Assembly (NCBI GenBank): GCA_041394885.1
Contig: JAWKHI010000050.1
Location: 1-49,332 of the forward strand
Length of the DNA: 49,332 nucleotides
Direction: 5' to 3'
DNA from: DSOI01 sp041394885
Lineage (GTDB): Bacteria; Acidobacteriota; Terriglobia; Bryobacterales; Bryobacteraceae
Notes under the pieces: generated by a model
The model's database searches: none
Seen by the model: only the letters and a program-made list of their open reading frames with translations
Told to the model about the DNA's origin: nothing
Position numbers and translations under genes: made by a program
Part shown: positions 1 to 8,660 of the stretch, piece by piece
Layout of the letters: every line of letters starts with the position of its first letter
Numbering within the stretch: the stretch's first letter is position 1

Positions 1-81
1 ACAGGGTAGGCACAAATCGAGCACATTCACCGAAGCCGCGGTTTCCGATGAGGCTCGCGAGTCATTGCAGTAGAGAGGTTT

Positions 82-157
82 GGGCCCTTAGCACAGCGGT
101 TAGTGCAGCGGACTCATAATCCGTTGGTCGTAGGTTCGAATCCTACAGGGCCCACCA
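82..157 (+). tRNA. tRNA, CAT anticodon, probably Ile2 (lysidine-modified), else elongator Met
   Basis: A complete cloverleaf can be folded. The acceptor stem is GGGCCCT paired with AGGGCCC, the discriminator is A154 and CCA is encoded at 155-157. The anticodon loop CTCATAA gives anticodon CAT and the T arm is GTAGG-TTCGAAT-CCTAC. The D arm and the stretch TTGGTCG after the anticodon resemble the E. coli Ile2 (CAU) tRNA more than its elongator tRNA-Met, so I favour the isoleucine tRNA that needs TilS to make lysidine. The assignment between Ile2 and Met is an inference; the gene itself is clear. Confidence 0.93.
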
Positions 158-167
158 AAACCCGGCT

Positions 168-1151
168 CTACGCCTTAACCTGAAAGTAGCAGTGAATGTG
201 CGGCACGCCGCGGAAGTACCACACCATCTCCGGACCTTCGATTTGCCAAGTGTCCCAGACCTTGTCGGAACCGATATCGTATTTCCCGCCGTACCACGAA
301 ACCTGGAGTCGATCGACGATCTTCTTCTTCCGTATTGTCTCAATGGTGGCTTTGACATCGTCCTCGCGGAACACGGCCATCATGTCGCGCATCGTTTCGA
401 TGAGCAGCTTCTTTTGGTCGGCGCTCAGTTCCGAGCAGTGTAGGCCGCGTTTCCCGGACGCAATCTGGACGACGGCATCCGGCTCTTCCCCGCGAGGCTC
501 CGCGGTGACCAACCCCATCGCCTGCTGGCGGCCGTCGAGAGCCTGCACGAACCGGTTGAAGATCTTTCCCTGATACCAATAGGGATTGCCGGGGTGATCC
601 TTGGTCTCGTTGAAATTCTGGCTGCCTTTGGTGACCGGGTGCGGGTAGTGCCCATAAAAGATAGGAGCCCCGCCGAACCCCTGCCCTTTGTCAGAGCGCG
701 CGTTGCAGCGGCGTGTGACATGGTGGCCGGTGAAGATGAACTCGAAGTCTTCATCGTCGGGTGTGCCGAAGAATCCGGCCGAGGGGGCGTTCTTCTCGCT
801 GCCATACTGGTCTATCAAAACCTGGTTGTTCACCTGATCCCTGTGCTCGGGATTGTGCATCGAGTCAAAGATCTTCCCGATCAGTTCCTGCTGCTCGGGA
901 GTGAAGGTCGTGGGGATGCGGTGTTCGGGATGGATGTACCACCAATTGCTGATGTACTGCCGTTTCGGGTGATCCACCGGAAGGCAGAGCTTCAACTTCT
1001 GAGACTCCGAGAGACTCTTGTAGAGCTGCATCGGCAAGGAGTCGACCTTGCTTTTCCCAGCGGCCAGGAGGCTGGCCGGCGATGTGATTGCGGTTAGGCC
1101 GGCGGTTGCGCCGGCGGCCTGGATCCAACTGCGCCGGGTCAGTTTGTTCAT
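168..1151 (-). CDS. DUF3500 family exported protein with Tat-like signal
   Basis: A 327-residue protein. The start at 1151 was chosen over an upstream start at 1199 because GAGGAGAG lies just before it and the N-terminus then reads MNKLTRRSWIQAAGA, a twin-arginine-type signal ending near residue 31. The body carries FTGHHVTRRC (about 140-149) and GAPIFYGH (161-168), which match my memory of the DUF3500 family of exported proteins of unknown activity. Clustered His and Asp/Glu residues would fit metal binding, but no catalytic role is established. The gene ends 10 bp after the tRNA on the opposite strand and appears to stand alone. The family call is by motif memory only. Confidence 0.75.
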   Translation of the reverse strand: MNKLTRRSWIQAAGATAGLTAITSPASLLAAGKSKVDSLPMQLYKSLSESQKLKLCLPVDHPKRQYISNWWYIHPEHRIPTTFTPEQQELIGKIFDSMHNPEHRDQVNNQVLIDQYGSEKNAPSAGFFGTPDDEDFEFIFTGHHVTRRCNARSDKGQGFGGAPIFYGHYPHPVTKGSQNFNETKDHPGNPYWYQGKIFNRFVQALDGRQQAMGLVTAEPRGEEPDAVVQIASGKRGLHCSELSADQKKLLIETMRDMMAVFREDDVKATIETIRKKKIVDRLQVSWYGGKYDIGSDKVWDTWQIEGPEMVWYFRGVPHIHCYFQVKA

Positions 1152-1247
1152 GACTCTCCTCTTCCAGCCAGGATTGGTACTTGTTGTCTGGCCCCGCAAT
1201 GACTATACACCAACCCGTCTCGCAGTGCTTGAAGCGCAAGGCGCACG

Positions 1248-1668
1248 TTGCACGACGGCGGTGCGGTTGCGTTTCCAGGGCTCGGCAACTGCCACGGAGT
1301 CGTCTATCACACCAACGTCGGGCTCTTTGCCTATCACGCCGGCGGCAACCCGCTCGACAGCACCGGCAAGGCCGAGGCATTTGGAATGTTCGTGCGCAAT
1401 CACGTACAGGGCAGTACAACCTACGTCGAGGTGGTTTGCAACCATGGCGTCGTCTCGGTCACGATCGAGGATTTCACAGGTCAACCGTCTGTCTCGGGAC
1501 CGAACACGGACCCCCTGGGTCACAAATTCGTCCTCCAAGGGCAAGGATCCGGCCACGTTTGCCCCAGGCAAGTCCGCGTGGAGCAAGTGCACCACCAAGG
1601 GCGACGTGATTCTCGGAGTCACACGGAAGGCTACGCCGCCCACGGCTGTGGTTCCGGCGACGCTATAG
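1248..1668 (+). pseudogene. possible frameshifted small ORF, unknown family
   Basis: Between the DUF3500 gene and the malectin protein, one frame from about 1270 to 1540 reads like a real protein (GNCHGVVYHTNVGLFAYHAG, later TTYVEVVCNHGVVSVTIEDF). It then degenerates, and a second frame takes over near 1545-1668 (ATFAPGKSAWSKCTTKGDVI), ending in a stop at 1666-1668. No ATG start with a ribosome binding site is visible; the first start-like codon is TTG at 1248. I do not recognise the family. It could be a decayed gene, a sequencing indel, or chance open frames in high-GC DNA; the antisense frame is also open over 1203-1748. Apart from this, 1152-1933 shows nothing supportable. Confidence 0.3.
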
Positions 1669-1933
1669 CCCGTTCGCGCTACCTGGCGTGCGGAATTGGG
1701 AGCGTCGCGCGCGCGGAGCCCCGGGCTAGTATCCCCCGGCGGGACCACCAGTACTTTCTCCGCAAACCGCCCATTGTTCCCCTTTATACCCCTCCGTTAG
1801 GATGACTGTACGCTCCTCGGCCCCCCTCTGTGGGGTCCTGGGGTATCGTCCGCCCCCTCGAACGGGCGCGCCGGACGGCAACGCTTGCGGCGGATCCCGC
1901 CGCAGCCAAGAGGGTAGTCTTTCGGAGGTGATC

Positions 1934-4909
1934 TTGCTGGATAAGAAATTCACAGGAGCCGCACTGCTGTTGGCGGCCGCCATACTGGTCCCGGGCCTGG
2001 ACGCCCAAACGGCCAGTGTCCCCCTGCGCATCAACCCGGGCAATTGGGGCTCCAATTTCGTCGACGGACAGGGCCGCACATGGACGCCCGACCAGTACGG
2101 AACCGGCGGCGGCGGCGCCTATCACGTCACGCTGGACGAGAACCAAGCCGTCGATTTCATGCTCTCCACGGCGCGCGACAGCGTCTATGACGCGCAGATC
2201 GTTTACCGCATTCCGCTTGCCAACGGCAGCTATCAGGTCAACCTCCACTTCGTCGAGTACTCCAAGGCCCCCGGTGCGCGCAAGTTTCACGTGCTGCAGA
2301 ATGGCGCCCAGGTCCTCACCAGCCTCGACATCGCCGCCGAGGCCGGATTGAACACGCGGCTCGTGAAGGCGCTGCCGGTCGCCACCGTCTCTAACGGGAT
2401 CCTCGAACTCATCTTCCAGACGCAGATCGGCACGGCCACCATTTCGGGCATCGAAGTACTCGCGGGCGGTCCCCAACCGCCGAACCTCGCCGTCGACCCC
2501 ACTTCGCTCTCCTTCAACGCCGTCACCGGCGGCGCCAACCCCGCCAACAAGACCTTCGCCGTCACCAACAGTGGCGGCGGCGGACCGATCGCATGGACGG
2601 CCACCGAGACCGCCTCCTGGATGACGGTCACCCCCGGCAGCGGCTCGACCCCTGCCGCCGCCGTCACCGTCAGCGTCGTCTCGAGCGGACTCCCCACCGG
2701 CGTCTACAACGCCGATATCACCGTCTCCGGCAACAGCCAGACGCGCATCATTCCCGTCACTCTCACCGTCGGCGACGCGCAGAACCTCGACGTCGCGCCT
2801 CTCAGCCTCTCCTTCGCGGCCGCGGCCAACGGTCCCAATCCGGCCACGAAAACGCTGGCCGTCTCCAACACCGGCGGCGGCGCGCCCATCGGGTGGACGG
2901 CCACCGACGACGCCACCTGGCTCACCGTTTCGCCCGGCGCCGGCAGCACGCCCGCTACGCTCACCGTCACCGCCATCACAGCCGGTCTCGCCCCCGGAAA
3001 TTACAGCGCCACGATCACGGTGATGGGCGCCGGGCAAACACGCACCATCCCGGTCACCTTCGACGTCTCCGGCGCCGGCGCCGGTACGCCCGTGATGCGC
3101 ATCAACTGCGGCAACTGGCCGGAAAACTACACCGACGCCCAGGGACGCACGTGGCTCACGGACCGCTACTTCAACATCAGCAGCGGCGGCGCCTATACCA
3201 GTTCCTCTGAAAACGGCTTGTTCGACGCCGTTCTCTCCGCCAGACGCGCCATCGCCGTCCGGCCCTACGAAATCGTCTACCAGATCCCGATTGCCAACGG
3301 CAGCTATCAGGTGAACCTGCACTTCATCGAGAGCGCCGTCGGCCCCGGCTCCCGCGTGTTCGACGTTTACCAAAACGGCGCGCTCATCTACGACGATTTC
3401 GACATCGCCGCCGAAGCGCCTCTCAATACCAGGCTCGTGAAACAGCTTCCCGTGGCCACGGTCACCAACGGCATTCTCGATCTGCGGATGATCCGCGTGA
3501 TCGGCAATGCGATGGTGGCCGGCATTGAGATCCTCACCGCGGGCCCGGCCGATCCGGTGCTGGCCGTGTCGCCCTCCACGCTCACGTTCGCGGCTTCGGT
3601 GGGCGGCGCCAATCCGGCCTCGCAGTCGATCAACATCACCAACTCCGGCGGCGGCGGGCCCATCTCCTGGACCGCCACCGACGACGCATCCTGGCTCACC
3701 GTCACTCCCGGTTCCGGCAGCACGCCTTCGAACGGCGTCACCGTGAGCGCCGCCACAGGATCACTCGCCCAGGGCACCTATAACGCCACCATCACCGTCA
3801 TGGGAGCCGGACAAACCAAGACCGTCGCGGTTTCGTTCGTCGTCTCCGCGCCGCCCAACCTGGTCGTTGCCCCCGCCTCGCTCATCTTCTCCACCAACGC
3901 CGGGGTCAACCCCGCCGCGCAGTCAATTTCGGTCACCAACACCGGTGGCGGCGGGGCGGTGAGCTGGACGGCCACCGACGATGCATCCTGGCTGACGGTC
4001 ACTCCGGGCAGCGGCACCACCCCTGCGCCGTCGGTCTCGGTTTCCGTCAACGTGGCCGGGCTTTCGCCTGCCGTCTACACGGCCACCATTACCGTTCAGG
4101 GAGGAGGGCAGACCCGGACCGTGGGGGTTTCGCTCACCGTCATTGCCGCTCCCAACCTCGCCGTGTCGCCTTCGGCCCTGAGCTTCTCGGCCACTCTCGG
4201 CGGAACCAATCCGGCAGCCAAAACCTTCGACGTCACCAACGTGGGGACCGGCGGCGCCATTTCCTGGACTGCTTCTGACGATGCAGCCTGGCTCACCGTG
4301 AGTCCCTCCAACGGGAGCACGCCCTCCACCGGAGTGACGGCGAGCGTCAATATCGCCGGGCTCAACCCCGGACCCTACACCGCCACCATCACGGTCATCG
4401 GCGCCACTCAGACGCGCACCATCGCCGTGACGCTCAACATCGCCGCCAACCAGTCCGTCCTGCTACGGATCAATTCCGGATACTGGCCGGCGCCGTTCAC
4501 GGACTCGCAGAATCGCACATGGACGCCCGACGCCAATTACATCGGCGGCGCCGGTATGTATTCGGCCGTGTTCGATGGCGCCGTTCTCGAAGGCGTTCTC
4601 TCCACATCGCGCGATAGCGTCTACTTCCCGGAATTCAAATACAGCATTCCGGTACCCAACGGGAATTATCAGGTGAACCTCCACTTCGTGGAGCACACCG
4701 CCGCTCCGGGCGCGCGGACGTTCCACGTTCTGCAAAATGGCGCTCCCGTCCTCACCAACTTCGACATCCGCGCCGAAGTTCCGCTGAACACGCGCCTCAT
4801 CAAACCGCTACCGGCGGTCACGGTGAGTAACGGCATTCTCGAACTCACCTTCCGCCCGGGGACAGGAACCGCGCGCGTGTCGGGCGTCGAGGTGCTTTCG
4901 GCTCCCTAG
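1934..4909 (+). CDS. large secreted protein: three malectin-like domains separated by BACON-like repeats
   Basis: A 991-residue protein. I chose the TTG at 1934 because GGAGG sits 5 bases upstream and it is followed at once by a signal peptide (KKFTGAALLLAAAILV, cleavage near LDAQT). From the N-terminus: malectin-like domain about 30-178 (LRINPGNW start, NGSYQVNLHFVE core), two BACON-like repeats of about 100 residues (184-381), malectin 2 (386-536), three more BACON-like repeats (539-838), malectin 3 (841-991). The repeats share L-A-V-x-P-x-x-L-S-F, W-T-A-T-D-D-A-x-W-L-T-V and T-A-T-I-T-V motifs. Malectin domains bind carbohydrate in characterised members, and BACON repeats are usually spacers or binding modules in extracellular glycan proteins. 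A cell-surface or secreted glycan-binding role is inferred. No catalytic domain is visible. Confidence 0.88.
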   Translation: MLDKKFTGAALLLAAAILVPGLDAQTASVPLRINPGNWGSNFVDGQGRTWTPDQYGTGGGGAYHVTLDENQAVDFMLSTARDSVYDAQIVYRIPLANGSYQVNLHFVEYSKAPGARKFHVLQNGAQVLTSLDIAAEAGLNTRLVKALPVATVSNGILELIFQTQIGTATISGIEVLAGGPQPPNLAVDPTSLSFNAVTGGANPANKTFAVTNSGGGGPIAWTATETASWMTVTPGSGSTPAAAVTVSVVSSGLPTGVYNADITVSGNSQTRIIPVTLTVGDAQNLDVAPLSLSFAAAANGPNPATKTLAVSNTGGGAPIGWTATDDATWLTVSPGAGSTPATLTVTAITAGLAPGNYSATITVMGAGQTRTIPVTFDVSGAGAGTPVMRINCGNWPENYTDAQGRTWLTDRYFNISSGGAYTSSSENGLFDAVLSARRAIAVRPYEIVYQIPIANGSYQVNLHFIESAVGPGSRVFDVYQNGALIYDDFDIAAEAPLNTRLVKQLPVATVTNGILDLRMIRVIGNAMVAGIEILTAGPADPVLAVSPSTLTFAASVGGANPASQSINITNSGGGGPISWTATDDASWLTVTPGSGSTPSNGVTVSAATGSLAQGTYNATITVMGAGQTKTVAVSFVVSAPPNLVVAPASLIFSTNAGVNPAAQSISVTNTGGGGAVSWTATDDASWLTVTPGSGTTPAPSVSVSVNVAGLSPAVYTATITVQGGGQTRTVGVSLTVIAAPNLAVSPSALSFSATLGGTNPAAKTFDVTNVGTGGAISWTASDDAAWLTVSPSNGSTPSTGVTASVNIAGLNPGPYTATITVIGATQTRTIAVTLNIAANQSVLLRINSGYWPAPFTDSQNRTWTPDANYIGGAGMYSAVFDGAVLEGVLSTSRDSVYFPEFKYSIPVPNGNYQVNLHFVEHTAAPGARTFHVLQNGAPVLTNFDIRAEVPLNTRLIKPLPAVTVSNGILELTFRPGTGTARVSGVEVLSAP

Positions 4910-4926
4910 CCGCCGATTTCCCGATT

Positions 4927-4961
4927 CCGTCAGAGCAGCGCTTGCCGCTGCTCTGAGACGG
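4927..4961. terminator. strong hairpin after the malectin protein, possible terminator
   Basis: CAGAGCAGCG (4931-4940) and CGCTGCTCTG (4946-4955) form a perfect 10-bp stem with a 5-base loop. CCGT (4927-4930) and ACGG (4958-4961) can extend it past a two-base bulge. It starts 18 bases after the stop codon at 4909. There is no T-run, so simple intrinsic termination is uncertain; mRNA 3' protection is equally possible. Confidence 0.6.
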
Positions 4962-5069
4962 AACGGTGGAATCCGGTGTGCCAAACAGCGTCACCGACAG
5001 GCGTGTCGCGCTTTGTCGCTTTCCGCACCAGCGTCCCTCATCGTATCGTTGCTCAGGAGGTAAAACCCC

Positions 5070-5693
5070 ATGATCAACATGAGATCGCGCTTTCCATTTA
5101 TCTTCCTGCTTCTGTTGATCCCCATCATCGCCCTGGCACAGCCGCTGTCCTACACTCCCGGCTACGCCTGCGCCGGCTCCTGGATTGCGAATCTTCCTTT
5201 CGGCCCCCCCGGAAGCCCAGCACTCGTGGCGCAGTTCACCTACACGCCGATCGATCCGAACGGCTGGCGCATGGTCGTGTGGGGTAATCCAGTCAACCCG
5301 TTCCGCCAGCCGGGCGACCCGAGGCTCTTCCCGGAAACCAGTGCTGTTGGAACCAGTGCCGGGGTTGCGACGAGAATCGGCCCCGACACCTACCGGGTTC
5401 GCTGGATCGGCTATGCGACCAAAGCCCCTGCCGCAACGGGACCGGCGAGCTGGTTCCGCGCCGAGATCCAACAGATCTACATCCAGGACACCACCATCGA
5501 GTGCCAGGGTGACCGACTCGTCGAGAAGGGGACCTTCGACGTCTACTCCACCATCAACGACCCCACTATTGTTGTTCCGGGGTTGCTCAACGGTGTTCAC
5601 GACCAGGACAAAAACAAAGATGGGCTCCCTGACCCGGGCGAGAAGCCCATCCTGTCTTACCCGGTCGACTGGGTACTCACGCGGTTCCACTAA
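5070..5693 (+). CDS. small secreted protein, unknown function
   Basis: A 207-residue protein with an unusually good ribosome binding site (AGGAGGT, 8 bases before ATG). The N-terminus SRFPFIFLLLLIPIIALA is a clear Sec signal peptide. The mature part is rich in Pro, Gly and aromatic residues, with one Cys pair candidate (the Cys in YACAGSW and the one in TIECQGD) and an acidic DQDKNKDGLPDPGEKP stretch near the C-terminus that resembles a single calcium-binding DxDxDG-type loop. I do not recognise a family. It lies 160 bp after the malectin/BACON protein on the same strand, with the hairpin between them, so it is probably a separate transcript. Confidence 0.7.
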   Translation: MINMRSRFPFIFLLLLIPIIALAQPLSYTPGYACAGSWIANLPFGPPGSPALVAQFTYTPIDPNGWRMVVWGNPVNPFRQPGDPRLFPETSAVGTSAGVATRIGPDTYRVRWIGYATKAPAATGPASWFRAEIQQIYIQDTTIECQGDRLVEKGTFDVYSTINDPTIVVPGLLNGVHDQDKNKDGLPDPGEKPILSYPVDWVLTRFH

Positions 5694-5718
5694 CCCCGTC
5701 GTCCCCGCTCGCCGCGCC

Positions 5719-7317
5719 TCATGAGTCGATCAGGTGGATCCGGCGCAACAGCACCCGGAACCTCGCGTCTGTCCGGACGGAGTCCCAAATCGGATCCACC
5801 ATGATCCAATGCACACCGAGGCTGTGAGCGTCCACGGCTCGCTCCAGCCATTGGAACGTGCCGTCGATATCGCCCGTCCCGAGGCAGGCCAGGGCGATTT
5901 GAAGCGCCGGCGCCGGTTCTATCGTTGTTTCGATCTCTCGACGCAGGCGGATGGCCTCGTCCACACGCCCACGGCCGGCAAGGAACAAGACCCGCAGTCC
6001 ACAACCGAAAGACGGCATTGCCGTATCGGCGATCAGCGCCGGGACATCGTCGAAACGCCTCTGCAGAAGACGCGTCTCGGCCAGCCAGTACAACGCGTAG
6101 GGGCTCGCCGGATCGGCCTGCAGGACCTTCTCCAACGTTTCCGCAGCCGCGTCATATCCGCGGCGGCACAACTGCAGGAAGCCGATCCCCAGGTTCACGA
6201 TCGTGTTGAGAGGGTCGATGATCCGCACGGCGCGCAGTTCCACCTCGGCCTCGGCGAAGCGCCCCTGAGAGAGCAGAATGCCGCCATAGATACCTCGCAC
6301 CTCGGCCGCTTCCGGCCTCTTCTGCAAGGCCACGCCGAACTCCGTCTCTGCCGCCGCCCAGTCGTAATCAACCATGGCCGCCAGATATGCCAACGTTGCA
6401 TGGGGCTCTGCTTTGTTTGGTTCTAACTCCAGGGCTCTCCGTGCCGCGGTTCTTGCCAGCTCCACGGATTGGCGGCCCGGTGACAGGGCGAAGTTCGCCA
6501 TCCGCAGGTGACAGTCCGCGATCCGGCTCCAGGCCTCCGCGAAGTCCGGTTGCAGTTGGACAGCCAGCTCGAGGCACTCGAGCGCCTGCCGCAGCCCGCC
6601 GGGGCGCCTGGAGTGGAGGAAGTGCACACCCTTTAGGTAGAGCCGGTGCGCTTCGGTCCAATGTCCCCCGGCGCCGATGGGGCGCTCATCCACGTTGCAC
6701 AGCTCCAATCGCAGTTCATCCGCGATGCTGCGCGCGAGTTCCCACGGCAAATCCAGAATTTCTCCAACCCCACGCTCGATCTGCCGAACCCAACGATGTG
6801 ATTCATCCGCGGTCCGAACGAGTCGTGCGTTCACGCGCACCCGGTCGCCCGATCGTCGCACGCTCCCTTCGAGCAGGTATTCCACCCCCAATTGGCCGGC
6901 GGCTGTTCGCATGTCCACGGTCAGATGTTTCAGAGCGAAGGAGGAAGTCCGCGAGATAATGCGCGTCCCTTCGATCCCGCTCAAACTGGTAATGAGTTCG
7001 TCGGTCAACCCATCCGCCAGGATCTCCATTTCTGCGTCCCGAGTCACATTTACAAACGGCAGCACCCCAATCGAGTACTTCACCTTCCGCCTGATACGCT
7101 CGCCGGTCGCCGCGTTCGCTCCCTTGTCAATGGTTCGCCCGTTCAACCATTGGTCGAGTTGAGACCTTTCCGCGAAAACGGACCCTTGCCTGGCATGGGA
7201 GTGACGCAAGACCGGCAGCCCCTCGTCTCTCTCCCATCGCTGCGCAGTACGAACCGAAACACGGAAGTAGTCCGCAATCTCCTTCCAGGAACTGAGGCGG
7301 TCGTCCGGGTGGAGCAT
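5719..7317 (-). CDS. one-component regulator: N-terminal HTH, VLPF module, TPR repeats
   Basis: A 532-residue protein. The ATG at 7317 was chosen because DRLSSWKEIADYF then falls at residues 6-18, the usual start of this acidobacterial regulator family; an upstream in-frame start at 7449 would add an unlikely Cys/His/Ser-rich tail. A MerR/excisionase-like helix-turn-helix occupies about 8-60 (VRTAQRWERDEGLPVLRH). A module beginning IGVLPF (83-88), with ADGLTDELITSL and EYLLEGSVRRSGDRVRV, spans about 82-205 and resembles the TolB/FlgO-like module of CadC-type and adenylate-cyclase-TPR proteins. TPR-like helical repeats fill about 220-520. No membrane segment is evident. It probably binds DNA and senses through protein contacts; targets are unknown. 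No strong ribosome binding site is visible. Confidence 0.82.
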   Translation of the reverse strand: MLHPDDRLSSWKEIADYFRVSVRTAQRWERDEGLPVLRHSHARQGSVFAERSQLDQWLNGRTIDKGANAATGERIRRKVKYSIGVLPFVNVTRDAEMEILADGLTDELITSLSGIEGTRIISRTSSFALKHLTVDMRTAAGQLGVEYLLEGSVRRSGDRVRVNARLVRTADESHRWVRQIERGVGEILDLPWELARSIADELRLELCNVDERPIGAGGHWTEAHRLYLKGVHFLHSRRPGGLRQALECLELAVQLQPDFAEAWSRIADCHLRMANFALSPGRQSVELARTAARRALELEPNKAEPHATLAYLAAMVDYDWAAAETEFGVALQKRPEAAEVRGIYGGILLSQGRFAEAEVELRAVRIIDPLNTIVNLGIGFLQLCRRGYDAAAETLEKVLQADPASPYALYWLAETRLLQRRFDDVPALIADTAMPSFGCGLRVLFLAGRGRVDEAIRLRREIETTIEPAPALQIALACLGTGDIDGTFQWLERAVDAHSLGVHWIMVDPIWDSVRTDARFRVLLRRIHLIDS

Positions 7318-7532
7318 AGTGGTACCGCGAAGCAACTGTTCTTTCGCGCTCGAGAGGTGGTCGTGATCACTGGAAAAACAGGAAACGATCACAGGGGCCG
7401 AACGAGCCCGTATTGCGTCTCTCGACCAATGTTTCACTGTGCATGTCAATCACCGAAACAAGTGTAGCGAAAACCTAGTCGCGGAAGACCGCAGCATGTT
7501 CGACCCTCGCCGCAACTTTCCGTTGCAGTGCG

Positions 7533-8627
7533 TCACCGGCCCGGATCCCAGATCGTCGCCCCGATGTACCGTTCCTTGTCCGCCGCCTCGTTGAAGTAAT
7601 ACACCGTCACCAGCTTTCCATCCGGACGCAGGATCGTCCGCGGATAGCCCAAATCGGTGCCGCCTCCGTCCTGGCGCAGGATGATTTCTTCGCCCCAGCT
7701 CAGCCCATTGTCCCCACTGATCCGCGCGCGGATCCCGAACGGCTTCAGGCGGTATCCATACGTCAACACCAGACGGCCGTCCCCCAGCCGCACCATGCTC
7801 GGCGGGTTGCCGCCCGTCTCCGTCACTCCCTGATTCACAAACCGCCAGGATTCGCCATTGTCGGTGGAACGGTAGATGTCGATCCATCGCCGCCTCCGGA
7901 TCGCGGTGACGATATCGGCTGGGCCCACCCGCACCGACGAAGGCATGATCGCAAAGTCATCCGGCTCCGGCCCGATGTAGGATTCCATCGTCCACGATCC
8001 GCCGCCATCGCGCGTCCGGATCGCGATCACCCGGCCCTCCCGCCGGTTGGATTTCGCCGCCGTCACGAACGCCATCAAGTCGTGCTTCCCGTTCACCAGA
8101 TAGTCCGTGCGCGCCGCGATGCCCGGCTGGCCGAAATTCGGCAGCTTGCACGGGCCCTGCCACAGGTGCCCGCGATCGGTGGAATAGTGGTAGCGGGATT
8201 CTCCATCATGGATGCCCGTCATCCGGAATGAAATCACGAAATCCGGATTGCTGAAGTCCATCCCGCCCGGACACACCACCGGAGCGCGCCCGCGCTGATC
8301 GGTCTGCACGTTCGCGATCCGCGCCCCGGGTGGCGGACGCAATCCTTCGGGACGTTCCAGTTTCCAGGTGCGCCCGCCGTCCATGCTCCGCGCCAGCACA
8401 TGCTCGGCCGGGCGCGAATAGTCGATGTCGTGCCCGGTGGGGTTGTCCTTGAAATAGCCCAACTCGAAACCGACCAGGATCTCGTTGCCCCAGGACCATG
8501 CTCCGTGATTGGCCGGCCAGCCGCCGAATCGCCCTGCTTCTTTATATACGGAGACGTGCTCCACCACCGGCGGCGCGGCCCACAGCGAGGAAGCCATCCC
8601 CAGTGCGATCGAAATGCGGATAAGCAT
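7533..8627 (-). CDS. exported sialidase-like BNR-repeat protein
   Basis: A 364-residue protein with a Sec signal (RISIALGMASSLWA, cleavage near residue 18). At least five Asp-box motifs are present: SMDGGRTW, STDRGHLW, TRDGGGSW, STDNGESW and SGDNGLSW. These are the hallmark of six-bladed beta-propeller sialidases and related BNR proteins (GH33-like). An Arg triad and the Tyr/Glu pair of true exo-alpha-sialidases cannot be confirmed by eye, so activity on sialic acid is not claimed; many such soil proteins are of unknown specificity. It lies 33 bp downstream of a methyltransferase gene on the same strand. Its secretion fits the carbohydrate-directed content of this end of the window. Confidence 0.83.
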   Translation of the reverse strand: MLIRISIALGMASSLWAAPPVVEHVSVYKEAGRFGGWPANHGAWSWGNEILVGFELGYFKDNPTGHDIDYSRPAEHVLARSMDGGRTWKLERPEGLRPPPGARIANVQTDQRGRAPVVCPGGMDFSNPDFVISFRMTGIHDGESRYHYSTDRGHLWQGPCKLPNFGQPGIAARTDYLVNGKHDLMAFVTAAKSNRREGRVIAIRTRDGGGSWTMESYIGPEPDDFAIMPSSVRVGPADIVTAIRRRRWIDIYRSTDNGESWRFVNQGVTETGGNPPSMVRLGDGRLVLTYGYRLKPFGIRARISGDNGLSWGEEIILRQDGGGTDLGYPRTILRPDGKLVTVYYFNEAADKERYIGATIWDPGR

Positions 8628-8660
8628 GAACGCTATCGTACACGCCCGCCGCCTTCGGAA

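Noticed and set aside
1784..3373. Long open frame (529 codons) antisense to the malectin/BACON gene.
   Set aside because: Gly/Asp/Val/Arg-rich composition mirrors the repeats on the coding strand; no start signal and no known motif.
2485..4445. Repeated DNA in the malectin gene taken as a DNA-level tandem repeat.
   Set aside because: The five units are diverged at DNA level and are best explained as protein domain repeats.
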